Translations under genes and position numbers: made by a program
Shown here: positions 16,024 through 24,007 of the stretch, in pieces
Position numbering within the stretch: position 1 is the first letter of the stretch
Layout: the number at the start of each line of letters is the position of its first letter
DNA from: an uncultured Brachyspira sp.
GTDB lineage: Bacteria > Spirochaetota > Brachyspiria > Brachyspirales > Brachyspiraceae
DNA length: 35,871 nt
Reading direction: 5' to 3'
Assembly: GCF_949287625.1 (NCBI RefSeq)
Contig: NZ_CASEGO010000012.1
Coordinates: 1 to 35,871, forward strand
Notes under the pieces: generated by a model
What the model saw: only the letters and a program-made list of their open reading frames with translations
Told to the model about the DNA's origin: nothing
Database searches by the model: none

Positions 16024-17040
16024 TTATTCACTTTGCATTACAGATAAAGCATTATTCAAATGTTCTATAAACTCTTTATTAAATTTTTCTGGAGATATTA
16101 TTTTAAAAGAACCTAACCAAGGACTTAAAAATATTCTTAATTCTGTAAAAGATGAAAAATCAAAATTAATTAATACAGAACCATCTTCAAGTTCAGTTTT
16201 TATTTTTTGATTAAATCCGTAATCCCTATTCTTAAAATAATGAGCAACATTAGAATTAAATTTAACCAAAGTTTTTACTATCTTATCTTCATTCCAATAT
16301 ATACTTCTCTTACTCTCTAAATGTTTAATTAATTTATCCCTCTTTTCAGATCTTATTTTGTATTGATTATCATATTCTTCTTTCTCTTTTTTATTGGTAA
16401 ACTTAATTTTTTTGATTACACTAATATTTGATATATTATTGATAATATAAGTCTTTATTTTATCTTTTTTATTATCATTAGCAACCAAATACCATATACC
16501 TTGAAAATAATAAATAAGATAAGCAGCAGCCTCTACTCTAAAACTGCTTTTAGCACTTTCCATATAATAGTCAAAACTTATATCATTTAAATCCTTAGCA
16601 AATGAAAGCAGTTTATCTATATTTTCACTGTCGCCTGATATATTATTAATATCATTGCTTGCTATTAATATAACATCATAATAATCATCGTCTATATTTT
16701 GAGGTAATAATTTTGATACTGTAGAACGTGGTATGAGAGATAAATTGGCACTAACTTTTTTAATAAAAATAGAAAATAATATATCTACATTTTTTTTGAT
16801 ATTATCATCAAAGTTAAAGCCTTTTTTTATTTTTTTCAAATCTGAAGAGCTTATAACGTATTTATCTTTTTCTGATTTTAATTCTATTCTAAGATATTTT
16901 TCTATTTCTTTTATATCTCTCAAAAGAGTTCTTTTTGACATGTTATTGTCATCTACAAATTTATTTTTTAATATAAAACCATCTAGTATCAAAGAAGTAT
17001 ATATTTCAAATAATCTTACAAACTTTTTATTTTCTGTCAT
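16024..17040 (-). CDS. WYL-domain transcriptional regulator
   Basis: A 338-aa regulator with an N-terminal helix-turn-helix (about residues 5-55; MSKRTLLRDIKEIEKYL looks like the recognition part) and a central WYL domain (about 150-215; YLIYYFQGIWYLVANDNK contains the Trp-Tyr-Leu motif). A C-terminal extension follows, as in YafY/PafC-type proteins. WYL domains sense ligands or nucleic acid, and the ligand here is unknown. The start at 17040 follows a GGGGGA ribosome site. It begins 12 bases after the unknown membrane-anchored gene stops, so it is the third gene of the minus-strand operon with DUF1385. Confidence 0.8.
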   Translation of the reverse strand: MTENKKFVRLFEIYTSLILDGFILKNKFVDDNNMSKRTLLRDIKEIEKYLRIELKSEKDKYVISSSDLKKIKKGFNFDDNIKKNVDILFSIFIKKVSANLSLIPRSTVSKLLPQNIDDDYYDVILIASNDINNISGDSENIDKLLSFAKDLNDISFDYYMESAKSSFRVEAAAYLIYYFQGIWYLVANDNKKDKIKTYIINNISNISVIKKIKFTNKKEKEEYDNQYKIRSEKRDKLIKHLESKRSIYWNEDKIVKTLVKFNSNVAHYFKNRDYGFNQKIKTELEDGSVLINFDFSSFTELRIFLSPWLGSFKIISPEKFNKEFIEHLNNALSVMQSE

Positions 17041-17052
17041 ATTTCCCCCATA

Positions 17053-18180
17053 TTAAAACACACTATGAACAAACTCTTTTACAGCATTTCCATTAATTTT
17101 GAACTGCTCATTTTCTACAGTAAAATATCCGTCTATTACTCCCTTTGTAGTTTCAAAATCTATTTTTTTGAATCCGCCAAAATCATCATATAAATAATTA
17201 CTTGTAACAGTGAATACAAAACTGAAGCCTTCCTCTTTTGAATAATAATCTATAACATCTTTATATTCATGAGAATCAAAATTTTTATATATATGCCATT
17301 TATTTTTAAATAGAAATTTAACCATTCTTGAATTCTGAGACTGAGGTTTGCTGTCATAAATAAAAATTGGTATAGGGTCAGTATTGTATGATGTATATGC
17401 CAACGCTGCTATTACATTATGGGTATATCTTGAAGGATTTTTACCTACAGTATTAATTGCCAAAACAGAACTTGTATCAGTTATAGAGTTCTCACTTCCT
17501 GGTACAACTAAATATCCAGACGGAAGTCCATAATAAAAAGATACATACAAAGCTCTGTTTCCAGCCCAATTCACCATAGATGCACTAAAATTAGTAAACT
17601 TAAAAGAGAATTCAGTGTCTATTATATTATCTATGGAAGTTTTCAAATTGAGTTTTGTATTATAGAAGTTAGGTATTTCTAAAGATAATTCTCCAATGCT
17701 CTTTCTAAACTGAGCACGTATAAAATTATCATAAAAATCTAAATAATCTTTTTCATCTTCTTTAATAATAAATGACTGAGAATCTCCGTCTAATATATTA
17801 AAGGCATAATATGAAAAATACCTTTTTAAGTTATATTTGTAAAGCTTCCAAAATATTATATGATTATCATGAAATAAATATAAATACAGGTTTTCAACCA
17901 TATCTTCATTAATTTGAATAGATTTAGGAATACTCTCAAAATCACCAGTATAATATATTCCGTTATTATTAGTTATTATAGGATTATTAACATCTAATAC
18001 TGGAGTATCATTTCTCATATATGATTTCTCTGGTACACTTCTATAATTTACCTGTATAAATATAATTGTAAAGAGTAAACAAAATAAAGCTATAGCGATT
18101 ATAACAATATATTTTCTTATATAGCTTGAAGAATATTCATAATAATCATCTTTTGCTATAAGACGTTTTTTTATATGCAT
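17053..18180 (-). CDS. Unrecognised membrane-anchored protein
   Basis: A 375-aa protein I do not recognise. A single hydrophobic helix at about residues 27-47 follows a positively charged start, so the remaining 325 residues should face the periplasm. The exported part is rich in Tyr, Phe, Asn and Ser and shows beta-rich patterns such as NRALYVSFYYGLPSGYLVVPG, but no motif I can name. Its start overlaps the end of the DUF1385 gene by 10 bases, suggesting translational coupling. The WYL gene follows after 12 bases. It might work with the DUF1385 membrane protein at the envelope; that is inferred from coupling alone. Confidence 0.75.
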   Translation of the reverse strand: MHIKKRLIAKDDYYEYSSSYIRKYIVIIAIALFCLLFTIIFIQVNYRSVPEKSYMRNDTPVLDVNNPIITNNNGIYYTGDFESIPKSIQINEDMVENLYLYLFHDNHIIFWKLYKYNLKRYFSYYAFNILDGDSQSFIIKEDEKDYLDFYDNFIRAQFRKSIGELSLEIPNFYNTKLNLKTSIDNIIDTEFSFKFTNFSASMVNWAGNRALYVSFYYGLPSGYLVVPGSENSITDTSSVLAINTVGKNPSRYTHNVIAALAYTSYNTDPIPIFIYDSKPQSQNSRMVKFLFKNKWHIYKNFDSHEYKDVIDYYSKEEGFSFVFTVTSNYLYDDFGGFKKIDFETTKGVIDGYFTVENEQFKINGNAVKEFVHSVF

Positions 18181-19250
18181 AGTTTTTCTTCTGTTGTATT
18201 ATTTGTATTATTATTTTCTAAACTAGCTTTTATATCTGCCTGCACTTCTTCTTCAGTTCTGTTTTCTACAGATGTATCCAATAATTTACTTAATGCAAAT
18301 AATGCCACCTCTATTTCATCGTCCTGAGGTCTTCTAGTAGTGATTTTCTGGAGTAAAAGTCCCGGTAATATAGCAAGTCTCATAAGAGGGAAATTATAAA
18401 ATCTAAAACCCAATTTTAATATCTCATAAGATATACCAGAAACAATAGGAAGAAGCAATATATTAATAGCCAAAACAGTTAAATTTCCTATTATTTTAGG
18501 AGGAGTATAAGAAGCATATATATATGTATATACAAAATAACTTGTGAACATATAAAGCAGAATTGAAACTGTTAATACCAAAAACATAAAAGTAGTACCG
18601 CATCTAGGGTGTATAGTAGTATAATCTCTTATATTTCCAGTATCAGGGTCAAGTCCATGTTCATAGGCATTAACAACCATATGTTCTGCTCCATGATATT
18701 CAAATACTCTTTTTATATCTTTAAAAAATGATATTACAAGCAAATATAATACAAATATAGCTAATTTTATAGCACCTCTTGCCAAATTAAAAATAACAAA
18801 ATGTTCTTTCTCATTTATTCCTATAAGTGTAGTTATAAAATAAGGCAAAGCTATAAAAAGTCCTACAGCAAAAGCCAAAGAAACAAGCATACTTAAAGTC
18901 ATAGCTAAACTATCATTTTTTTGAGTATTTGATTTGTTTGCATCTTTTTTATTATTATCTTCTTCAAGTCCTGCAGTATTTGCTGAGAATACCAAAGTCT
19001 TATATCCTAATTTCATCATATCTACAAAGTTTACAACGCCTCTTATGAAAGGCATTTTAGTTAGGCTGTTTTTATTTTCGTCAATAGATGCTTTTATAAA
19101 ATCTATCTGTTTATCTGGCTTTCTTACTGCAACTACATAATGGCTTTTGTTTCTAAGCATTATACCTTCTATTACAGCCTGACCGCCTACACCTTCTTTA
19201 ATTCTATTTTCATCTAATTGTTTTTTCATCAAATGCATATCCTTATTCAT
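18171..19250 (-). CDS. DUF1385 family membrane protein (YqhQ-like)
   Basis: A 359-aa protein of the DUF1385 family, whose function is unknown. It opens with the signature VGGQAVIEGIMLRNKSHYVV near residue 22 and has the second hallmark YHGAEHMVVNAYEHG near 188, followed by TTIHPRCGTTFMF. Hydrophobic segments at about 115-140, 155-175, 218-240 and 250-272 predict four or so membrane helices. The His and Cys residues in these motifs could bind metal, but this is a guess. In Firmicutes, relatives are often near prmC and prfA; those are not present here. It leads a three-gene operon with the membrane-anchored unknown and the WYL regulator. Confidence 0.85.
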   Translation of the reverse strand: MNKDMHLMKKQLDENRIKEGVGGQAVIEGIMLRNKSHYVVAVRKPDKQIDFIKASIDENKNSLTKMPFIRGVVNFVDMMKLGYKTLVFSANTAGLEEDNNKKDANKSNTQKNDSLAMTLSMLVSLAFAVGLFIALPYFITTLIGINEKEHFVIFNLARGAIKLAIFVLYLLVISFFKDIKRVFEYHGAEHMVVNAYEHGLDPDTGNIRDYTTIHPRCGTTFMFLVLTVSILLYMFTSYFVYTYIYASYTPPKIIGNLTVLAINILLLPIVSGISYEILKLGFRFYNFPLMRLAILPGLLLQKITTRRPQDDEIEVALFALSKLLDTSVENRTEEEVQADIKASLENNNTNNTTEEKLCI

Positions 19251-19312
19251 TTTAATATTAAAGTAGATATATAATATATTAAATATTATATTCTTTCAAG
19301 TATAAAAAAATC

Positions 19313-19340
19313 TTGAATTTATAGAAATAATTTATATATT
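19313..19340 (+). promoter_or_regulatory. Promoter of the lipoprotein gene, possibly leaderless
   Basis: TTGAAT (19313-19318) and TATATT (19335-19340) are 16 bases apart. The expected transcription start, about 7 bases past the -10 box, coincides with the ATG at 19348. No ribosome-binding site is visible. Confidence 0.45.
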
Positions 19341-19347
19341 ATATAGT

Positions 19348-19755
19348 ATGAAATATATACTGATTATTTTTCTAATATTAGCTTTTATATCCTGTAAAAG
19401 CACCAATACTCAAATGTCCGCTGTATCAGAAGAAGTGCATAATAAAGAAACTACTTCTATACCTAAAGCTATTACATTAAAAGACAGAGCTGGATATTAT
19501 AAAAGTAAAAGTCCTTACTTCACATTTAATGTAGATTTAAAAGAAAACGGATATGCTAATGTAGTATTAAAAGGTTGGATGGTTTACAGAGGTATTGTAA
19601 AAGTTGGGGATCCTGATTCAGAGGCTAAAAAATTCAGATTAGATATAGACAATATAACTCATGTAATACTAGAATTTCAAGATTTAGATAATGCTAAAGC
19701 TTCTGTAATATTAAAAGGCGTAGTTCAGCAGTCTCTTGATATGGATAAAATTTAA
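19348..19755 (+). CDS. Small lipoprotein of unknown function
   Basis: A 135-aa protein with a 16-residue signal sequence ending in FISC. Cys17 is the likely lipid-modified residue; spirochaete lipoboxes tolerate such loose sequences. The mature part has a Ser/Thr-rich tether and a small domain with DRAGYYKSKSPYFTFNVDL and repeated beta-like strands. I do not recognise the domain. It faces DUF1385 head to head and runs into gpsA tail to tail with no gap. No Shine-Dalgarno sequence precedes the start, so the message may be leaderless. Confidence 0.75.
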   Translation: MKYILIIFLILAFISCKSTNTQMSAVSEEVHNKETTSIPKAITLKDRAGYYKSKSPYFTFNVDLKENGYANVVLKGWMVYRGIVKVGDPDSEAKKFRLDIDNITHVILEFQDLDNAKASVILKGVVQQSLDMDKI

Positions 19756-20757
19756 TTAAAAAAATCCTTCGCTTTTTGCATCTTTACTCATAAGTTCTGT
19801 TAAAGTATTTTGTATATCAGCATTATTAAAAAGTATATTGTATATAGCTTCTGTTATAGGCATGTAAATATTATTTTTCTGAGCATACTCATAAGCAGCA
19901 GTTGCAGCATATACACCTTCTGCCACCTGACCGTGATTTTCAGCTATCACATCTTCATATTTTTTACCTTTAGCTAATTCTCTACCAAGCCTATTGTTTC
20001 TGCTTAAAGAACTTGAACAAGTAACTATTAAATCCCCTATTCCAGAAAGTCCGTACATAGTGTCTATTCTAGCCCCTTTACTCAAAGCAAATCTTACTAT
20101 CTCATGAAGTCCTCTTGTTATAAGAGCAGCTTTTGTATTATCTCCAAGATGAAGTCCGTCTACTATACCGCCTGCAATTGCTATAATGTTTTTTAAAGCC
20201 CCTCCTATTTCAACACCTTTCTGATCTGTAGAATTGTATATTCTAAATTTGGGAGGAACAGTCAAAGTATCTCTCACATATTCAGAAACGCCTTTTTCAC
20301 CTCCAACAACTACTGCAGTAGGCACTCCTTTAGCAGCCTCTTCAGCATGAGATGGTCCTGAAAGTGTAAGTATTGATAAATCGCCTGATATAATGCTTCT
20401 AGCCACTTCGCTCATAGTTTTGCCCGTTTTCCTATCAAGCCCTTTAGTTGCTGATACAAGTATTTGATCACTGCTTATATAAGGCTCTATATTTGTACAA
20501 GCTTCAGCAAATGCAAATGACGGAGTTACTATTATGATTATTTCATTATCATTAACAGCTTCTCCCGCATCCATTGTGAAGTTTATATTTTTATTTAATT
20601 CTATATTTTTAAGATAATTATCATTTCTATGAGTTGTACTTAATAGTTTATAGCTTTCTTCACTATGAACCCATACTTTAATATTGTGTTTTTCAGAAAA
20701 AATATTTGCAAGAGCAAGTCCCCAACCGCCTGCACCTATAATACCTACATTTGCCAT
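19756..20757 (-). CDS. gpsA: Glycerol-3-phosphate dehydrogenase [NAD(P)+]
   Basis: A 333-aa cytoplasmic enzyme that reduces dihydroxyacetone phosphate to sn-glycerol 3-phosphate for phospholipid synthesis. The N-terminal Rossmann motif GAGGWGLALA starts at residue 7. VSATKGLDRKTG and LSGPSHAEEAAKG follow. GGALKNIIAIAGGIVDG holds the catalytic lysine, and LGDNTKAALITRGLHEI is the substrate-binding helix region. The length is normal. It lies 103 bases downstream of a TetR gene on the same strand and converges on the lipoprotein gene. No ribosome site stronger than GGGCAG is seen before the ATG. Confidence 0.95.
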   Translation of the reverse strand: MANVGIIGAGGWGLALANIFSEKHNIKVWVHSEESYKLLSTTHRNDNYLKNIELNKNINFTMDAGEAVNDNEIIIIVTPSFAFAEACTNIEPYISSDQILVSATKGLDRKTGKTMSEVARSIISGDLSILTLSGPSHAEEAAKGVPTAVVVGGEKGVSEYVRDTLTVPPKFRIYNSTDQKGVEIGGALKNIIAIAGGIVDGLHLGDNTKAALITRGLHEIVRFALSKGARIDTMYGLSGIGDLIVTCSSSLSRNNRLGRELAKGKKYEDVIAENHGQVAEGVYAATAAYEYAQKNNIYMPITEAIYNILFNNADIQNTLTELMSKDAKSEGFF

Positions 20758-20860
20758 AATCTGCCCTATTTCATTTTATAATATAGTATATATTAGTATA
20801 TATAAAAAATAACTATTATCAATATATAATTGTAAAAATATTATGTAAACTTATTATATT

Positions 20861-21436
20861 TTATTTAAAAGATTTTTCAAGTAAAATGCATATATTATTA
20901 AGCAAATCTTCTTTTTTTATTTTTTTATTATTTTCATCTTTCACCCAGCAAAGTATCACAGAAACCAAAGCACCAGAAAAAAACTGAGACATAATTTTTG
21001 TATTTTCAGTATTTTCGCTTTTCATAGTTTCATCTAAATATTCTAAAAATATCCTATAAAGCGATGAAACAAATAATAATGTATTATTAGAATCTATTAA
21101 TGATACATTAAAATACTGCCTATTATCATCAAAGTAATTAATAACTTTTTCTAATATTTTTCTATAGTTCTTTTTAAAATCATATATAGAATTATCTTTC
21201 CTCAATTCTTTTATAATGTCCTCTTTTATGTCATCTATAATAGAGTTTAAAAGTTCTTCTTTATTATTAAAATGATCATAAAATGTCACTCTATTCACTA
21301 GTGCTTTTTCGCATATCTCTGTTACGCTTATATCTTTTAATGAATTGCTTTTTAAAAGTTCAAGCAATGCTTCTTTTAAAAGTTTTTGAGTTTTTATTAT
21401 TCTTAAATCTTTTTTAATCTTTTTTTCTTTTCTCAT
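20861..21436 (-). CDS. TetR/AcrR family regulator
   Basis: A 191-aa regulator. The N-terminal TetR helix-turn-helix (about residues 12-60) reads TQKLLKEALLELLKSNSLKD then ISVTEICEKALVNRVTFYDHF, close to the family consensus. The C-terminal helical domain (about 75-190) would bind an unknown ligand and form the dimer; it resembles the TetR_C group found with proteins of the DhaS type. It is divergent from the padR gene, sharing a 117-base spacer, and upstream of gpsA, so it may control itself or either neighbour. No effector can be inferred. Confidence 0.85.
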   Translation of the reverse strand: MRKEKKIKKDLRIIKTQKLLKEALLELLKSNSLKDISVTEICEKALVNRVTFYDHFNNKEELLNSIIDDIKEDIIKELRKDNSIYDFKKNYRKILEKVINYFDDNRQYFNVSLIDSNNTLLFVSSLYRIFLEYLDETMKSENTENTKIMSQFFSGALVSVILCWVKDENNKKIKKEDLLNNICILLEKSFK

Positions 21437-21498
21437 TTATAAAGTATGCCATATTTTAGAATAAAAATAAAGTTATTAAATAAAATTTATTTAATATA

Positions 21499-21536
21499 TT
21501 GATATATTGTGTATTACATAGTATAATACGTAATAC
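21499..21536 (+). promoter_or_regulatory. padR promoter with overlapping palindromic operator
   Basis: TTGATA (21499-21504) and TATAAT (21522-21527) are 17 bases apart, close to the sigma70 consensus. An inverted repeat GTATTAC (21511-21517) / GTAATAC (21530-21536) brackets the -10 box. This suits autorepression by PadR or control by the divergent TetR protein. Confidence 0.65.
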
Positions 21537-21553
21537 AATATATAAAGGATTTA

Positions 21554-21889
21554 ATGTTGAATCATGATGATATAGTATCAAATTTGATGCAGGAATTGAG
21601 ACGCGGAATATTGATAATAGTTGTACTTAGTCAATTAAAAAAAGAAGAATACGGATATAATTTGATAACTAAGTTAAAAGAAAACGGCATCACTATTGAA
21701 GCTAATACTTTATACCCTCTTTTAAGAAGATTAGAGAATCAGCGGCTTTTAAAAAGTGAATGGAATACTAAAGAAGATAAGCCGAGAAAATATTATTCTA
21801 TAACAGAATATGGAAAAGAAGTTTTAAAAAAATCTATTAATCATTGGAAAAAATTTTCATCTAGTGTTAATAAAATTATAGATGAATAA
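21554..21889 (+). CDS. PadR family transcriptional regulator
   Basis: A 111-aa PadR-type winged helix protein. The segment MQELRRGILIIVVLSQLKKEEYGYNLI is the usual N-terminal helix pair, and IEANTLYPLLRRLENQRLLKS is the recognition helix and wing start. PRKYYSITEYGKEVL is the second family hallmark. It is the short form that lacks a large C-terminal domain. The HAAS-type membrane gene follows after 23 bases, a common pairing in which PadR represses the membrane-protein operon. An AAAGGA site precedes the ATG. Confidence 0.9.
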   Translation: MLNHDDIVSNLMQELRRGILIIVVLSQLKKEEYGYNLITKLKENGITIEANTLYPLLRRLENQRLLKSEWNTKEDKPRKYYSITEYGKEVLKKSINHWKKFSSSVNKIIDE

Positions 21890-21912
21890 ATTGTTTAATA
21901 ATAGGAGTTTAT

Positions 21913-22905
21913 ATGATTGAAAATAAAGAAAATAAAAAAGCAGAATATCTTATTGAAAGATATATTTATACCGTTACAAAAGCAATGCCTGATAAAATAA
22001 AAGAAGATGTTTCAAATGAAATAAGAACTCTTATTGATGATATAATAAAAGAGAGATTTTCAAACTCAGGGTATAAAATAAATGATATAAAAAATATTTT
22101 AATGGAAATTGGAAATCCTTATGAAATAGGATGTAAATATAATAATGATTACAATAAATGTTTAATAGGATATCCATATTATATATATTATAAACTTTTA
22201 TTAAAAATAGTATTATCTTCAACATTGATTGGAATAATATCTGCATCAATAATAAATATATTTATAAATAATGAAGCTTTAAATTTGCTTAATATAGCAA
22301 GCAATATTTTTACGGCATTATTATTGGCATTTTCATTTGTAACGTTAATATTTTTATTTATTTCAAATAAGAATATTGATATTTCAAGCATTGCAATAGA
22401 TTTTGATAATCTTCAAAAACCTCCTAATAAAAAAATAAATTTCAATACTTCAATTATTAAAATATCAGCAGCAATTATATTTTTATTACTTTTATTATTA
22501 TCTCCAAATTTATTTTCAATAAAAATAGATAATGAGTATTTGGCATTCTTTAATACAGATATTATAAAAGATACTTTTTTATTTCCTTTGATATTTATTT
22601 TAATGCTTATATCAAGAGAAATTATAAAAATGTTTTCAAATGCTTATAATAAAAAGACATATACATTTTTTATTAGTATTGATATAGTATCTGCTATTGT
22701 TTCATCATTATGGCTATTATCATACAATGTAATTAATAATAATTTTATAAATACATTAACAAAATTAGAATCAGACAATTTTATTGCTTTCAATATATTT
22801 AATAATTTTCAGTTATTTTGTTTAATATTTATATTATTTGCTTTGCTGATTGATAGTATATATGTTATATTAAAACTAAAAAATAGCCTTGCATATAAAG
22901 GCTAA
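21913..22905 (+). CDS. HAAS-domain multi-pass membrane protein
   Basis: A 330-aa protein. The first 75 residues form a charged helical domain like HAAS/DUF1700, with IERYIYTVTKAMPDKIKEDV and ILMEIGNPYEIGCKY; this domain is typical of proteins paired with PadR. About six hydrophobic helices follow (roughly 90-115, 125-150, 180-200, 215-237, 250-275, 295-320). The transported or sensed molecule is unknown. The stop codon sits in the loop of a hairpin. It is co-transcribed with padR, with AGGAG before the ATG. Confidence 0.75.
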   Translation: MIENKENKKAEYLIERYIYTVTKAMPDKIKEDVSNEIRTLIDDIIKERFSNSGYKINDIKNILMEIGNPYEIGCKYNNDYNKCLIGYPYYIYYKLLLKIVLSSTLIGIISASIINIFINNEALNLLNIASNIFTALLLAFSFVTLIFLFISNKNIDISSIAIDFDNLQKPPNKKINFNTSIIKISAAIIFLLLLLLSPNLFSIKIDNEYLAFFNTDIIKDTFLFPLIFILMLISREIIKMFSNAYNKKTYTFFISIDIVSAIVSSLWLLSYNVINNNFINTLTKLESDNFIAFNIFNNFQLFCLIFILFALLIDSIYVILKLKNSLAYKG

Positions 22906-22915
22906 TATATGCAAG
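22884..22915 (+). terminator. Hairpin at end of the padR operon
   Basis: CTTGCATATA (22888-22897) and TATATGCAAG (22906-22915) form a perfect 10-bp stem whose 8-base loop contains the stop codon. TAGCCTT/AAGGCTA (22884-22890/22898-22904) is an alternative stem. No T run follows, so it may be a stabiliser or a weak terminator. Confidence 0.4.
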
Positions 22916-23113
22916 ACTATAATATTATAATAAAAAATTTATATAAATGCTAAATTGTAAAATCATTTATTATTAAGCAAACTACTGTAAATATTTTCAT
23001 ATTTTATAAATAAGATAAGTTATTCAAAAATAATATTACAATAAAAATAAAATCTGTCAAAAAAATTAATATTTAAATATTAAATTTTTTTTGAATAAAA
23101 ATATATTTAATTG

Positions 23114-23141
23114 TTGTTAAATAACTGTTATTATTTATAAT
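23114..23141 (+). promoter_or_regulatory. Promoter of the NERD gene
   Basis: TTGTTA (23114-23119) and TATAAT (23136-23141) are separated by 16 bases, 38 bases before the start codon. Upstream, an AT-only inverted repeat centred near 23074 (18-bp palindrome at 23066-23083) fills the rest of the gap. Confidence 0.5.
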
Positions 23142-23178
23142 AATTATAGTTTTATATTTTATTATAAGGTTTATAAAT

Positions 23179-23901
23179 ATGGGCTTATTTAATTATATAA
23201 TACATAAAATTCTTGGAAATATATTTTATGGTGATTCTCTTAAAGGAAAAATTGGAGAACTAGAAGTAGATAATGCTTTAAATCCATATTTTTTTGGTAA
23301 AACAGAACATAAACAAATAAATAATTTGGTAATAGTTGATGAAAATGGAAAAAGCCATCAAATAGATCATATAGAAATAAGGTCAAATGGTATATTTTGC
23401 ATAGAAACTAAAAACTATAGCGGATTAATATTTGGCAGTGAAAATAATAATAAATGGACTCAATGTTTAAGAAGAGGTAAAAGGAATTATTTTTATAATC
23501 CGATAAAACAAAATAAATCTCATATATTCCATTTAAAAAAAATATTAGAAAATAAGTATAATATAAATTCATTAATTGTATTTACTCAAAATAATACTGA
23601 TACAATAAATATTGATAATGTTGTAAATTTAATAGATTTAAAAACTTATCTTAATAATTTTAATGACGGCACTAATTATACTTCTGAAGATATGGATTAT
23701 ATTTATAATAAATTAATTTCAAGCAATAAAGATATTTCCAATTCAAAACATATAGAAAATATAAATAATACTAAAAAAGAAATAAGAAGCGGAATATGCC
23801 CAAGATGCAAAGGAAAATTAGTATTAAAAGAAGGAAAATATGGAAAGTTTTATGGATGCAGTAATTATCCGTATTGTAAATTCACCATGAAAAATAATTA
23901 A
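23179..23901 (+). CDS. NERD nuclease-related protein with topoisomerase-type zinc finger
   Basis: A 240-aa protein. The NERD domain (about 15-130) shows LKGKIGELEVDNAL, HQIDHIEIRSNGIFCIETKNYSG and a later KQNKSHIFHLKKIL. The Glu, the Asp of QIDHI, and the Glu and Lys of ETKNY are the residues that define the nuclease-like core. The C-terminal zinc ribbon (about 208-235) has four cysteines in CPRCKGKLV and CSNYPYCKF, as in topoisomerase IA tails. Such fusions are widespread and may process DNA, but activity is not shown for most. It has its own promoter and is not clearly part of any defence island here. The ribosome site is AAGG, 11 bases upstream of the start. Confidence 0.82.
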   Translation: MGLFNYIIHKILGNIFYGDSLKGKIGELEVDNALNPYFFGKTEHKQINNLVIVDENGKSHQIDHIEIRSNGIFCIETKNYSGLIFGSENNNKWTQCLRRGKRNYFYNPIKQNKSHIFHLKKILENKYNINSLIVFTQNNTDTINIDNVVNLIDLKTYLNNFNDGTNYTSEDMDYIYNKLISSNKDISNSKHIENINNTKKEIRSGICPRCKGKLVLKEGKYGKFYGCSNYPYCKFTMKNN

Positions 23902-23927
23902 CAAAAAATAAAAAATGTAGTTTATCA

Positions 23928-23977
23928 TACAATAGTAATTTTATTGTACTTGATAAAAAAATCAAAAATAATAAAAT
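23928..23977 (+). promoter_or_regulatory. Promoter of the efflux operon with upstream inverted repeat
   Basis: TTGATA (23950-23955) and TAAAAT (23972-23977) are 16 bases apart, about 30 bases before the GTG start. Immediately upstream lies the inverted repeat TACAATA (23928-23934) / TATTGTA (23942-23948), which could be an operator or the end of the NERD transcript. Confidence 0.5.
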
Positions 23978-24007
23978 GTATACAATATTTTTAATAGGTG
24001 TTAGAAA

